Source: Candidatus Helarchaeota archaeon (GTDB taxonomy: Archaea > Asgardarchaeota > Lokiarchaeia > Helarchaeales > RDOG01). Taken from it: 64,000 nucleotides of DNA. Positions 54,708 through 63,344 of the stretch are shown one piece after another (position 1 is the stretch's first letter; every line of letters begins with the position of its first letter). Location: positions 640,451 to 704,450 of the forward strand of contig JAHPZH010000003.1 of NCBI GenBank assembly GCA_019058315.1, in the 5' to 3' direction. The notes under the pieces were generated by a model. That model made no database searches and had not been told where the DNA came from. It saw only the letters and a list, made by a program, of their open reading frames with translations. The position numbers and the translations under genes were made by a program.

Positions 54708-55652
54708 ATGAGTTCTGAACTAAATGAAATCCAGAATAAATTCAAAAATGCATTTGAAGAAGATTTCATTATTCTAGATGGGGTAGTAAAACCTGACAGA
54801 TATGATAAAAATTATTGGCTAGTTAGGATAAAACCTAAGAAAAGTGGTCTTTTCATCATTAATCATTTCTTCGAAGATGAAACTGTATCAAAGGATGGTT
54901 ATTGCCATAAATCTCACGAATTTCATATTAGTGTGAAAGAAAAAGGGACACGTCGTACGAATCGATATAATGCAGCGGGACAAAGAAAACAGACTTGTCC
55001 GGATATTTGGCTTGGTGACACATTAATAATCCCGATTTTTATCATGGACTACGCTAAAGACCATAGATTTAGCAAAAAAACAAAATGGGCTGAAAATATG
55101 GATTGGTTAAAAAATTTTCATTTTGATAAAGATAGAATGAAATATGATATAGAATTGGATAAAAAGGATATAATTGATAGGGAAATAATGAATAAGAACC
55201 TCCCAGAATTAGAAGGGATAACTGTTAGGCAATATGACGAAATTCCCAGAAGAGGGATAGATATAAATTTTGATTTATTATTTGAAGCTAGAGCACCTTC
55301 GAATTTTAATTTGAAATTAAGTGGAAGTGGTTTTGCGGATGTTATTATTCCAATAAGAATTGTTCCTATAGATCAACCAATTGAATCATTAGCAAGTTAT
55401 GCAATGTTTAATGAGGCAAATGATGAATATAATTCTGCTCATAATTTATGGTTTCACTTAAATATCGCTACTCTCCGTCCAGGCGACAGATTATTGCTTA
55501 ATTTCTTTAAAAAAAGGTTTTTAAACATAAAAGATAGTGAGGGGGTTAAAGATAAAATTAAAGATATAACAATTAGTAAACTACCATTTTCAGCAGAACA
55601 CCATTCTACTCTTATATACAATCCATACGATTACTGGCTAGATAATAAATAA
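54708..55652 (+). CDS. Unrecognised protein downstream of the TPR gene
   Basis: This 314-residue protein has a beta-rich centre (NYWLVRIKPKKSGLFIINHF, DTLIIPIFIMDYAKDHRF) and a second beta-rich part near 200-260 (FNLKLSGSGFADVIIPIRIV). It has no TM segment and no known motif. It probably shares a transcript with the giant TPR gene, with a GAGGATAC ribosome-binding site, and may be its partner. Function cannot be assigned. Confidence 0.6.
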   Translation: MSSELNEIQNKFKNAFEEDFIILDGVVKPDRYDKNYWLVRIKPKKSGLFIINHFFEDETVSKDGYCHKSHEFHISVKEKGTRRTNRYNAAGQRKQTCPDIWLGDTLIIPIFIMDYAKDHRFSKKTKWAENMDWLKNFHFDKDRMKYDIELDKKDIIDREIMNKNLPELEGITVRQYDEIPRRGIDINFDLLFEARAPSNFNLKLSGSGFADVIIPIRIVPIDQPIESLASYAMFNEANDEYNSAHNLWFHLNIATLRPGDRLLLNFFKKRFLNIKDSEGVKDKIKDITISKLPFSAEHHSTLIYNPYDYWLDNK

Positions 55653-55699
55653 CTTGGAATGAGTTATAAATTTTGTAATTACCGCACCTTTAAGAACAA

Positions 55700-56011
55700 T
55701 TATAAACGGATTCCACCTTCTTTAATGGCATTTTCTAGCTCTTTATCCCTAAAGAAATCAACTTGTAAATTACATTTTTCACAGATTGTTAAAAACCCTG
55801 CTTTTCCCTCACCTTTATCCCAAGATTCATTAGAAGATTGAATTCCAAGCCAAAAAAGTTTTTCAGGAGTCTGTCCGCATTTTGGACAACTTTTTGCTTC
55901 ACTCAAATACATTTCTTTTGCAAATTTCATCGCAGTTGGAAATATAACCCAATCTATTTGGTCACGGTTTTTTTTAACTTCATCCCAGCTGAAAAATTTA
56001 CCTTCTTCCAT
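55700..56011 (-). CDS. Small zinc-binding hypothetical protein
   Basis: This 103-residue protein has two Cys pairs, CPKCGQTPEKLFWL near 41-54 and TICEKCNLQVDFFRD near 75-90, forming a likely zinc site. The remainder is helical. It is convergent with the plus-strand 54708 gene and lies 46 bp after the tRNA-Pro on the same strand. Function is unknown. Confidence 0.65.
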   Translation of the reverse strand: MEEGKFFSWDEVKKNRDQIDWVIFPTAMKFAKEMYLSEAKSCPKCGQTPEKLFWLGIQSSNESWDKGEGKAGFLTICEKCNLQVDFFRDKELENAIKEGGIRL

Positions 56012-56057
56012 AAAAATAACCTAAAAAACAACTAAATTTTTTTAAAACACAGTTAAA

Positions 56058-56157
56058 TGGGGTTGCTGAGATTTGAACTCAGGATCACCTGCGCCCCAGG
56101 CAGGTATCATACCAATCTAGGGTTGAATTTTATTCAAACTAGCTAGACCACAACCCC
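56058..56157 (-). tRNA. tRNA-Pro (GGG) with a 26-nt intron in the D-loop
   Basis: Reading the minus strand, acceptor stem GGGGUUG (56157-56151) pairs with CAACCCC and A73 at 56058. The anticodon stem-loop CCUGC-CUGGGGC-GCAGG gives anticodon GGG at 56095-56097, with G37. The T arm CUGAG-UUCAAAU-CUCAG is standard. The D arm is interrupted by 26 nt (56117-56142). Removing it gives GUCUAG-AUUGGUAUGAU, a normal D arm, and a 74-nt mature tRNA. CTAG repeats at both intron ends and a UUGAAU/AUUCAA hairpin could bring the splice sites together. No CCA is encoded. Confidence 0.88.
56117..56142 (-). other. tRNA-Pro intron between D-loop positions 15 and 16
   Basis: The 26-nt insert begins CUAG and ends CUAG on the tRNA strand, so the exact cut can slide by four bases and still give the same product. 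A 6-bp stem UUGAAU/AUUCAA with an AAA loop fills its centre. It is noncanonical, because most archaeal tRNA introns are at position 37/38. Removal would need a relaxed bulge-helix-bulge endonuclease. Confidence 0.75.
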
Positions 56158-56190
56158 ACAATAGAGTGGGACCTTATGTTTTATTAATTC

Positions 56191-56278
56191 ATTAAGTTGG
56201 CGGCGATGTCTTGCAGACACATGCTCCATTCAGCTCCAATAACGGTTTCGCATCCTTTCATAGCTTTGCCGCTTAATT
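56191..56278 (-). promoter_or_regulatory. Candidate SECIS element of selD
   Basis: Directly after the selD stop on the minus strand lies a GC-rich segment. ATTAA-GCGGC (56277-56268) pairs with GCCGC (56204-56200) and TTAAT (56195-56191), with four bases bulged on the 3' side. ATGA is at 56261-56258, as in the vhuD element. A GTGTC-TGCAA-GACAT side hairpin has the same YGCAA loop as the possible one in the vhuD element. A short central upper stem was not clear by eye. Position right behind a Sec-containing gene supports a SECIS role. Confidence 0.6.
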
Positions 56279-57325
56279 TTAAGTTTTTTGATACTCTATA
56301 ATTTCAATGTTTTCGTTAATATTAACCTTTCCAGTTCCACGTATTACTTTCCCAATGACATAAGGCTTAACTCCATTTTTCTTCAGAAGATTTATTAAAT
56401 TCTCTAGGTTATCTTTGCTTACAGAAATCAACATCCCACCAGCAGTTTCCGCTGCTTTACCTTCTAATAAAGGATATCCAAAGGTTTCTGCCATTTCTTT
56501 TGTCCCTTTAATAATTGGTAATTTTTCGATTATTATATCAACATTACTTTGCTTTGCCATCTCTTCAGCATGCCCTTTTATTCCAAACCCTGTGACATCA
56601 GTTGCTGCATTGACTGAAATTTCTTGCATGACCTTTGCAACGGGTTTATTTGAAGTTATCATTATATTAACAGCGATATCAATTGCTTTTTCCATTTTTT
56701 CTTGAGAAATCAATTCAAAAATTTCTTTCATAGGTTCGGGTTCTTTTATTAATCTATATGCAGCCATCGCCGGTTGAATTCCTAATGGTTTAGTTAATAA
56801 AAGAAAATCTCCGTCTTTAGCACCATTTAAATAAATAAGTTTATCTAGATCCGCGACAGCGATAGCACAACCACCAAGTAGAGGCCAAGGATTTTGAATT
56901 GATTGTCCTCCAACAATAAGACATCCTTCTTTCACACAAAATTCATGAAATCCTTTTAGCATTTCAGTTGCAATTATTTCAGGCATTTCTGGAGGATAAG
57001 CAATAAGCGAAACCATACTTAATGGATCCGGCCAGCCCATGGTATATATATCATTTAATACATTACATGCACAAATTTTACCTTGAATAACTGGATCGTC
57101 AATGATAGGGGTGAAAACATCAATTGTTTGAATGATTGCTAATTTTTCATTAATTTTTATAACTGCGGAATCGTCACCAATTCCTGCTAGAAGTCGTTCA
57201 TCTTTCACCATTGTTAAACCAGAATTTTTGAGTAATTTGGAAAGGTCATATTGAGGAATTTTACATGATCATCCATGAACTTGAACTGCTTTTGTTAAAC
57301 GGAATTCCTCAGTTACTGAATTCAC
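56279..57325 (-). CDS. selD: Selenophosphate synthetase, itself a selenoprotein
   Basis: The frame reads through an in-frame TGA at 57271-57269 (codon 19) to TAA at 56279, giving 348 residues, normal for SelD. The region HG-U-SCKIPQ puts Sec where E. coli SelD has catalytic Cys17, followed by the conserved C-K. Downstream DERLLAGIGDDSAV, TIDVFTPIIDDP and FCVKEGCLIVGGQSIQNPWP fit the family. It makes selenophosphate from selenide and ATP for Sec-tRNA. The first in-frame start is a GTG at 57325, overlapping an AAGGAGGTGA ribosome-binding site (57331-57322), so the true start is unsettled. A SECIS candidate follows. Confidence 0.9.
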
Positions 57326-57409
57326 CTCCTTATAAAGAATTTTTTCTAAAGATTTGTTTTCTATTATTTTACAATTTAAATTATATATTTATTAATAAAT
57401 TTAATTTGT

Positions 57410-58546
57410 CTATTTTTGTTCTTTTATCTTTAAAATTGATTTAAGTTCCTCGTGTAGTGATTCTTTCAAAGCATCTTTACTCTTTATTTGGTCAAATTTT
57501 TCAGTACTTTTTAATTCAAGTGTTGTTTCTGGAGAAATTGATTGTATTGATTTTTTAAGAAATTCAATCCATTCAATTGTATTTTGATTGGCTTTTTCGA
57601 GCATTAAAAATCGGGATTCAATTGAAGAGGTCAAGTTAATTAATAGATTTAAAACTTGTTCTATTGAAGATCCCAATTCTTTTCCTTTTAATCCTGCTGA
57701 ACCTGTAATAATTAGATCACGAATACCTTTTATTACAGTTTTACTATCTCCCAAGCTGTTATAAATACTGTAAGGCGTTATTTCATATTCAAAATCTTTA
57801 AATTGAAATATTTCCTTGATTTCTTTTGATAGAAATTCAAATCTTTCTTTAATTTGTTCATCATCTTTGATATCGGGATCCATTTTATTTATTATAATTA
57901 GAAATCTAGGATTTTCTTTCAATAGCTCAACAATATTAGTAATCTCTTTCAGATAATCCAATGAATTCTCAAATTTCGAGGGATCTTGAATATCTATAAC
58001 AAACATTAAAAATACAATATTTAAAAAGTATCTATCTGCATTTTGTATATATTCTTTCCTATAAATCTCTTGTCCACCCATATCCACCATTACATATTTT
58101 AAACCTTTCTTATCATCGAATATTTTTTGATTTGGACCTAATGTTGGTGGTAATTGATCAAATATATCCAATTTTAATTTATCCTGGATAATTCGGAATA
58201 TTGCGGTCTTTCCAGCGTTATCCAATCCTACAATTGAAATTTTTTTAGATCCTAAAAACTCACCAATTTTACCTTCAGAAATCATCTTTGAAATAAACAT
58301 CCATACGTTTACATCATACGGATCAACACCTAACACTTTTAATGTTAGGAACTTGGAGTCATCTATTTCCATTCTTACGAAATCTTCAATTTTTCTTGCT
58401 TTTAATACATTATACATGGTAAAAGCTGCCTTACTACTGACTCCTTTAAAATAAGTCAAGTCTAATTTTAAAATATCTTTTAAATCCTTAATTTTTTCTG
58501 GGATATCTATAATATCTTTAAGTCTTTCACGAATTGATTCATTCAA
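57410..58546 (-). CDS. HhH-Rag/Arf-like GTPase, array member 4
   Basis: This 378-residue protein starts at TTG behind AAAGGAGGAA. The N-terminal HhH-like domain (about 1-90) includes LDLTYFKGVSSKAAFTMYNV. The G domain (about 96-270) has P-loop GLDNAGKTA, G3 DMGGQEIYRKEYI, G4 INKMDPD and G5 TPYSIYN. It is the only one of the four with NKxD. A coiled-coil C-terminal part ends in ALKESLHEELKSILKIK. The last gene before selD in the minus-strand cluster; a role in GTPase signalling is inferred. Confidence 0.85.
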   Translation of the reverse strand: MNESIRERLKDIIDIPEKIKDLKDILKLDLTYFKGVSSKAAFTMYNVLKARKIEDFVRMEIDDSKFLTLKVLGVDPYDVNVWMFISKMISEGKIGEFLGSKKISIVGLDNAGKTAIFRIIQDKLKLDIFDQLPPTLGPNQKIFDDKKGLKYVMVDMGGQEIYRKEYIQNADRYFLNIVFLMFVIDIQDPSKFENSLDYLKEITNIVELLKENPRFLIIINKMDPDIKDDEQIKERFEFLSKEIKEIFQFKDFEYEITPYSIYNSLGDSKTVIKGIRDLIITGSAGLKGKELGSSIEQVLNLLINLTSSIESRFLMLEKANQNTIEWIEFLKKSIQSISPETTLELKSTEKFDQIKSKDALKESLHEELKSILKIKEQK

Positions 58547-58577
58547 AAATACCTTCCTCCTTTAATTATTTTTTTGA

Positions 58578-59720
58578 TTATCCTATTTTTCTCATTTTTA
58601 ATAATTCCTTAAGTTCTGCTCGAAGAGATTGTTTTAAAGATTGAGTGTCTTGTAATTTTTTGAATCCTTTAGGGGCTTCTAATTTTGTAGGAAGTTCAGC
58701 TGGGATTTTAGGTTGAGGTGTTTTTGTATACGTACTCCATTCTCTAAAGTTTTGAATTGATTCTTCAATTTTTGAAAATCGTTCTTCCATCGTAGAACCA
58801 AAGGTGAGTACAATATTCATCATTCTTTCTAAGGATTCTATAACAAAATCTTTTAATTCTTGAAAACTTTCTGAATCAGTACTTAAAAAATCACGAATAT
58901 CTCTAACTACAGATTTATTATCCCCCAATGCATTAAAAATACTATAAGTTGTTATTTCATATTGGAAAGTTTTATCTTGTAGTATTTCATCTACCTTTTT
59001 TATTAAGTAGAGAACAGAACTTTGAATATCTTCTTGTTCCTTAATATCCGGATCTACTTTATGTATTATAACTAAAAATTCAGGATTTTCATTTAAAATT
59101 GACATAATTTTTATAATTTCTTCCAGATAGTGTAAAGCTTCCTCAAATTTATCTGGGTCTTGGACGTCAATAACAAAAATTAATAGACCAACTTTAAGAA
59201 AATACTTTTCAGCATGTTGGATATAGTCTTTTCTGTATGCTTGTTGACCACCCATATCTAAGATCATGTATTCAAAGCCAAGTTTTTCAATTACTTCTCT
59301 ATTAACACCTATTGTTGGTGCTAAACTACCAAATAAATCGATATTGACTTTATCTTGCAACACACGCAAAATAGCAGTTTTTCCAGCATTATCAAGACCC
59401 ACAAGAGATATTTTTCTCGGCCCAATATATTCTTCTATTTTACCTTTATTGAGGACTCTTGAAATAAAAACCCATACATTTAGGTCATAAGGATTAATTC
59501 CAAGAAATTTCAAATTCATGAATTCTTCTTCATTGATTTTTCTTTTTGCAAGGTCTTTTATTGTTTTAACATTTAGAACTTTTCGTAATACAGCAGCATC
59601 CTTAATACTGATTCCTTTGATGTGTGATAAATTAAGGTTTAAAATACGTTTAAGGGTTCTGACATTTTTTGGAATCTCAAGAAGATGTTCAAGCTTTTTG
59701 ACTATTGAATAACCCTTCAA
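58578..59720 (-). CDS. HhH-Rag/Arf-like GTPase, array member 3
   Basis: This 380-residue protein starts at TTG. Its HhH-like N domain has LNLSHIKGISIKDAAVLRKV. The G domain has GLDNAGKTA, LDMGGQQAYRKDYI, G4 IIHKVDPD and G5 TTYSIFN. HKxD is Rag-like. The tail, DTQSLKQSLRAELKELLKMR, has the same end as its sisters. It lies 31 bp upstream of array member 4 in the same direction, probably in one transcript. Confidence 0.87.
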   Translation of the reverse strand: MKGYSIVKKLEHLLEIPKNVRTLKRILNLNLSHIKGISIKDAAVLRKVLNVKTIKDLAKRKINEEEFMNLKFLGINPYDLNVWVFISRVLNKGKIEEYIGPRKISLVGLDNAGKTAILRVLQDKVNIDLFGSLAPTIGVNREVIEKLGFEYMILDMGGQQAYRKDYIQHAEKYFLKVGLLIFVIDVQDPDKFEEALHYLEEIIKIMSILNENPEFLVIIHKVDPDIKEQEDIQSSVLYLIKKVDEILQDKTFQYEITTYSIFNALGDNKSVVRDIRDFLSTDSESFQELKDFVIESLERMMNIVLTFGSTMEERFSKIEESIQNFREWSTYTKTPQPKIPAELPTKLEAPKGFKKLQDTQSLKQSLRAELKELLKMRKIG

Positions 59721-59846
59721 TTTATCACCAATATATTCATCTAATCTTTACATTTATATAATTCTATATAAAAATTTATTAGAATTTTAAAGACTATTTA
59801 TCATTAGGAACAAACAACTTCTCTTAGTATAATTTAAAAACCTATT

Positions 59847-61043
59847 TTATATAAGATCATCATCTCGGGTCTTTAATATTTCATTTTTTTTCGATTTTAA
59901 TACAGATTTTAGCTCCTTGCGGAGAGCTTCGTTTAAAGTCTTAAAAATTTTTACTTTATCGGTTTCTGGGGAAGGTTTTGTTTCTACGGTGGGTTTGGGG
60001 GTAAATTCGTGAGTTGTACTGAAATGTTCCATCCAATTTCTAAAGTCTTGCATACCCATTTCAAGATTTGATAACCTTTGTTCTACAGTTGAACTAAGAT
60101 TTATCACTATATTTAAAATTCGTTCCATTGAACTTTGTAAAATTACTTCTTCCTTGTGTTTATGCTCAACATCAGGAGATATTACCCCACTAGTTATAAA
60201 TTCACGAATTTCTTTTACTACTGCTTTATTATCTCCAATAAAATTAAATATACTAAAGGTCGTTATGTCAAAAACAAAATCTTTATCTTTAAATATTTCA
60301 ATAACTTTATCCCCTAAGTAATTAATCGAATCTTGAATTTCCTTAAAATCAGAAATGTCAGGATCCACTTTATGAATTACAATTAGAAATTCTGGTTCTT
60401 CTTTTAATAATTCTACAGTTTTAATGACATCTTGTAAATATTTTAATGATTCATCAAATCTTTTCGGATCTTGCACATCTATAACATACATTAAAAATTC
60501 AACTTTAAGAAAATAGCTTTCAGCGTTTTGAATATATTGTTTCCTATAGGCTTCTTGTCCTCCCATATCGAGTATTACATGTTGCATGCCATATCTTTCA
60601 ATTATCTCTCGATTTGCCCCCACCGTTGGTGCTAACTTGCTAAATATATTTACATTGAGTTTATTTTGTATAGCGTTCAATATTGCAGTTTTTCCTGCGT
60701 TATCAAGACCAACAATCAAGGTTTTTGAAGGACCTAAATACTTACTAATTTTTGCTTCAGATATCATTTTAGAGAAAAAAGACCAAATATTTAAATCGAA
60801 TTCGCTTATGCCTAATGATTTTAACATTAAATATTCTGAGTCATTTACCTCTCTTCTTGCCATCTCTTCGATAGTCATAACATGTAATACATTTTTTAAT
60901 GTTGTTGCTATTTTTACATCGATTCCTTTAACATGAATTAAATCTAGTTTTGAAATTTCATTTAGAGTTCCTACTCTTGCTGGAATATCAATAAAATTAC
61001 TTAGTTTTTCCCTCATTGATTTATCTAAAGGTATTAATTCCAA
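59847..61043 (-). CDS. HhH-Rag/Arf-like GTPase, array member 2
   Basis: This 398-residue protein starts at TTG behind GGAGGTAAATTTTT. A Met at residue 10 aligns with the sisters' N termini. HhH-like LDLIHVKGIDVKIATTLKNV is followed by the G domain: GLDNAGKTA, LDMGGQEAYRKQYI, G4 IVIHKVDPD and G5 TTFSIFN. The coiled-coil tail has ALRKELKSVLKSKKNE. Its closest sister by eye is array member 1. Confidence 0.87.
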   Translation of the reverse strand: MELIPLDKSMREKLSNFIDIPARVGTLNEISKLDLIHVKGIDVKIATTLKNVLHVMTIEEMARREVNDSEYLMLKSLGISEFDLNIWSFFSKMISEAKISKYLGPSKTLIVGLDNAGKTAILNAIQNKLNVNIFSKLAPTVGANREIIERYGMQHVILDMGGQEAYRKQYIQNAESYFLKVEFLMYVIDVQDPKRFDESLKYLQDVIKTVELLKEEPEFLIVIHKVDPDISDFKEIQDSINYLGDKVIEIFKDKDFVFDITTFSIFNFIGDNKAVVKEIREFITSGVISPDVEHKHKEEVILQSSMERILNIVINLSSTVEQRLSNLEMGMQDFRNWMEHFSTTHEFTPKPTVETKPSPETDKVKIFKTLNEALRKELKSVLKSKKNEILKTRDDDLI

Positions 61044-61099
61044 AAAAATTTACCTCCAATATTATATAATAAGAATTTAAAAAAGGATTTTCTCTTTTT

Positions 61100-62230
61100 T
61101 TAGTCGGTTAATTTTTTCATTTTTAAAATGGATTTAAGTTCATCACGAAGAGCTTGGTTTATTGGGTAATGTTCTTTTATTTTTCCCGATTCTTTAACTT
61201 CTCTAGTAGGAGGCTTCGGTAGAGTTACAGCTTCACCTTTTCTAGTATATTCCATCCAGTGTCTAAAATTTTCCATTCTAGTTTCGATACTCGATAATCT
61301 TTGTTCTACCATTGAACTTAAGTTAATTACAATGTTCATAATGTGTTCTATTGATTCTTTTAACACAGAATCTTCTTTATGCTCATGCGCTTTTCCAGTA
61401 GTTATGAAAGTACGAATTTCTTTTACCATAGTTTTATTATCGCCAATAAGATTAAAGATACTGAAGGTTGTTATTTCAAAATCAAAATTTTTACTTTGTA
61501 ATATTTCATTATACTGATTTTTAAGAACTTGAATTGCATCTTGGGTTTCTTTTTTATCTCTAATATCTGGATCTACTTTATGAATTATCACTAGAATTTC
61601 TGGTTGTTCTTTTAATACTTCTAATAAATTAATAATTTCTAGAAAATAATTTTGGGCCTCTTGAAATCGATTTGGATCTTGAACGTCAATTACAAACATT
61701 ATGAACTCTACATTTAAAAAATAGCGCTCAGCATTTTGAATATATTGTTTTCTATAAGATTCTTGACCCCCCATATCAAGTACTATATGATCCATACCAT
61801 ATTTTTGGATTATCTCGCGACCCACACCTAATGTTGGGCTTAATTTTTCAAAGGTTTCTAGATCTAATTTATTTTGGATTGCTTGGAGTATGGCAGTTTT
61901 ACCTGCATTATCTAGTCCTATAATTAAAGTTTTAGAAGATCCGACTTCGAATTTTCCTTCAAAAATCATTTTACATAAAAATTTCCACAGATTTAAATCA
62001 TATTCGGGAATTCCTAACATTTTAAGCATTAAAAATTCTTCATCATTTATTTTTCTTAAAGCTAACTCTTCAATTGTTACAACATGTAAAACATTTTTTA
62101 AAGTCGTAGCAGTCTTTACATCAATACTCTTAAAATGAATTAAATCAAGTTGTGCAAGTTGTTTTAAAGTCGTAATTGATTCTGGAATGTCAATAACATT
62201 TTCAAGTTTGTTTTTTATAGATTCGTCCAT
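61100..62230 (-). CDS. HhH-Rag/Arf-like GTPase, array member 1
   Basis: This 376-residue protein starts at ATG. HhH-like LDLIHFKSIDVKTATTLKNV is followed by the G domain: GLDNAGKTA, LDMGGQESYRKQYI, G4 VIIHKVDPD and G5 TTFSIFN. The tail ends ALRDELKSILKMKK. It is 27 bp downstream of the PfkB kinase gene, so kinase and GTPases are one transcription unit. GTPase targets are unknown. Confidence 0.87.
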   Translation of the reverse strand: MDESIKNKLENVIDIPESITTLKQLAQLDLIHFKSIDVKTATTLKNVLHVVTIEELALRKINDEEFLMLKMLGIPEYDLNLWKFLCKMIFEGKFEVGSSKTLIIGLDNAGKTAILQAIQNKLDLETFEKLSPTLGVGREIIQKYGMDHIVLDMGGQESYRKQYIQNAERYFLNVEFIMFVIDVQDPNRFQEAQNYFLEIINLLEVLKEQPEILVIIHKVDPDIRDKKETQDAIQVLKNQYNEILQSKNFDFEITTFSIFNLIGDNKTMVKEIRTFITTGKAHEHKEDSVLKESIEHIMNIVINLSSMVEQRLSSIETRMENFRHWMEYTRKGEAVTLPKPPTREVKESGKIKEHYPINQALRDELKSILKMKKLTD

Positions 62231-62257
62231 AAATACAGCCTCAAATATTAAAATCCA

Positions 62258-63247
62258 TTATAAATGCTTGTGATTATTATTCTTTTTATTATTGTTATTT
62301 TCTTTCATAAATTTTAATACATTTTCCATAGAAGTCATTCCAGTTCTTGCTCCTACTTTAAGGCAATTTAAAGCCCCAGCAGCATTAGCAAAATTGGCGA
62401 TTTTATCTAAGTCCCAATCCTTTAAATAACCTACGGAAAATGCAGCATTAAATGCATCACCAGCACCAGTTGTATCAATGGGTTTTATATTATATGCAGG
62501 ATAAGTTTTTTGTTCGATTTTATCACCGTTTCTTGTAGAAATAACACAACCATCGCTTCCTAAAGTGACTGCAATAATTTTTATATTAGGTTTTTTTCCT
62601 AGCAAAATCTTTGCGGCAACTGTTGGGTCGTGCTTCCCAGTCAGTTCCATTATTCCCAGTCTTTGGGGAATTAGTATATCGACAAGATCCAAAAATTTTT
62701 CAATCTCATCATAACCGTATTGGACTGCAACTTGTTTTTCTAAATCAAATGAAATAATTATATCAGGATTATCCTTTTTTGAGGCTTTTATTATATATTC
62801 TGAAACATCCTTATGAATGGCTGTAGTATGAATTAATTTTGCACCCTTTATAAGTCTTAAATCAATATCTTCTGGAACCTTGAGCCTTGTTTTAATCATG
62901 TAAGGACTTTGAATAATTACCCGTTCTCCACTTCCTGTAACCATAATAAAATTTACTGCTGAACTGGAATCGTCTTTAATTTGTAATAAAGAAGTGTCAA
63001 CTCTTTCCTTTTCAAAATCCTGTAAAAGGGTTTCCCCAGCTGAATCATTTCCAATTGCACCCACAAAACCTGCTGGGATGCCTAATCGTGCAACGCCTGT
63101 AATATAATTACCTGTTACGCCACCAGGAAGATATACATAGCTTTCTGCATCAACTTTTTCATCGGGTTCTGGGAAATGTTTAATTTTTGCTATCATATCT
63201 AGGGCGCAAGCACCGACACCTAAAATTTCAGCCATTTTTAAGCCCAA
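62258..63247 (-). CDS. PfkB-family carbohydrate kinase
   Basis: This 329-residue ribokinase-like protein has LPGGVTGNYITGVARLGIPAG near 37-57, GAIGNDSAGE, and the ATP/active-site motif DTTGAGDAFNAAFSVGYL near 250. A His/Asn-rich tail ends it. The family phosphorylates sugars or nucleosides with ATP. The substrate is unknown; the hxlB gene upstream suggests a link with pentose/hexulose phosphate. It is in the same direction as hxlB and the GTPase array. Confidence 0.85.
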   Translation of the reverse strand: MGLKMAEILGVGACALDMIAKIKHFPEPDEKVDAESYVYLPGGVTGNYITGVARLGIPAGFVGAIGNDSAGETLLQDFEKERVDTSLLQIKDDSSSAVNFIMVTGSGERVIIQSPYMIKTRLKVPEDIDLRLIKGAKLIHTTAIHKDVSEYIIKASKKDNPDIIISFDLEKQVAVQYGYDEIEKFLDLVDILIPQRLGIMELTGKHDPTVAAKILLGKKPNIKIIAVTLGSDGCVISTRNGDKIEQKTYPAYNIKPIDTTGAGDAFNAAFSVGYLKDWDLDKIANFANAAGALNCLKVGARTGMTSMENVLKFMKENNNNKKNNNHKHL

Positions 63248-63344
63248 TTTTATTATTTTTTAAATGTGTTTTTTGATAATTTTTAATTTATAATGGATTT
63301 TAAAAATATTCCTTCACATATAATTTCAAAAAAATTACAGTTAT

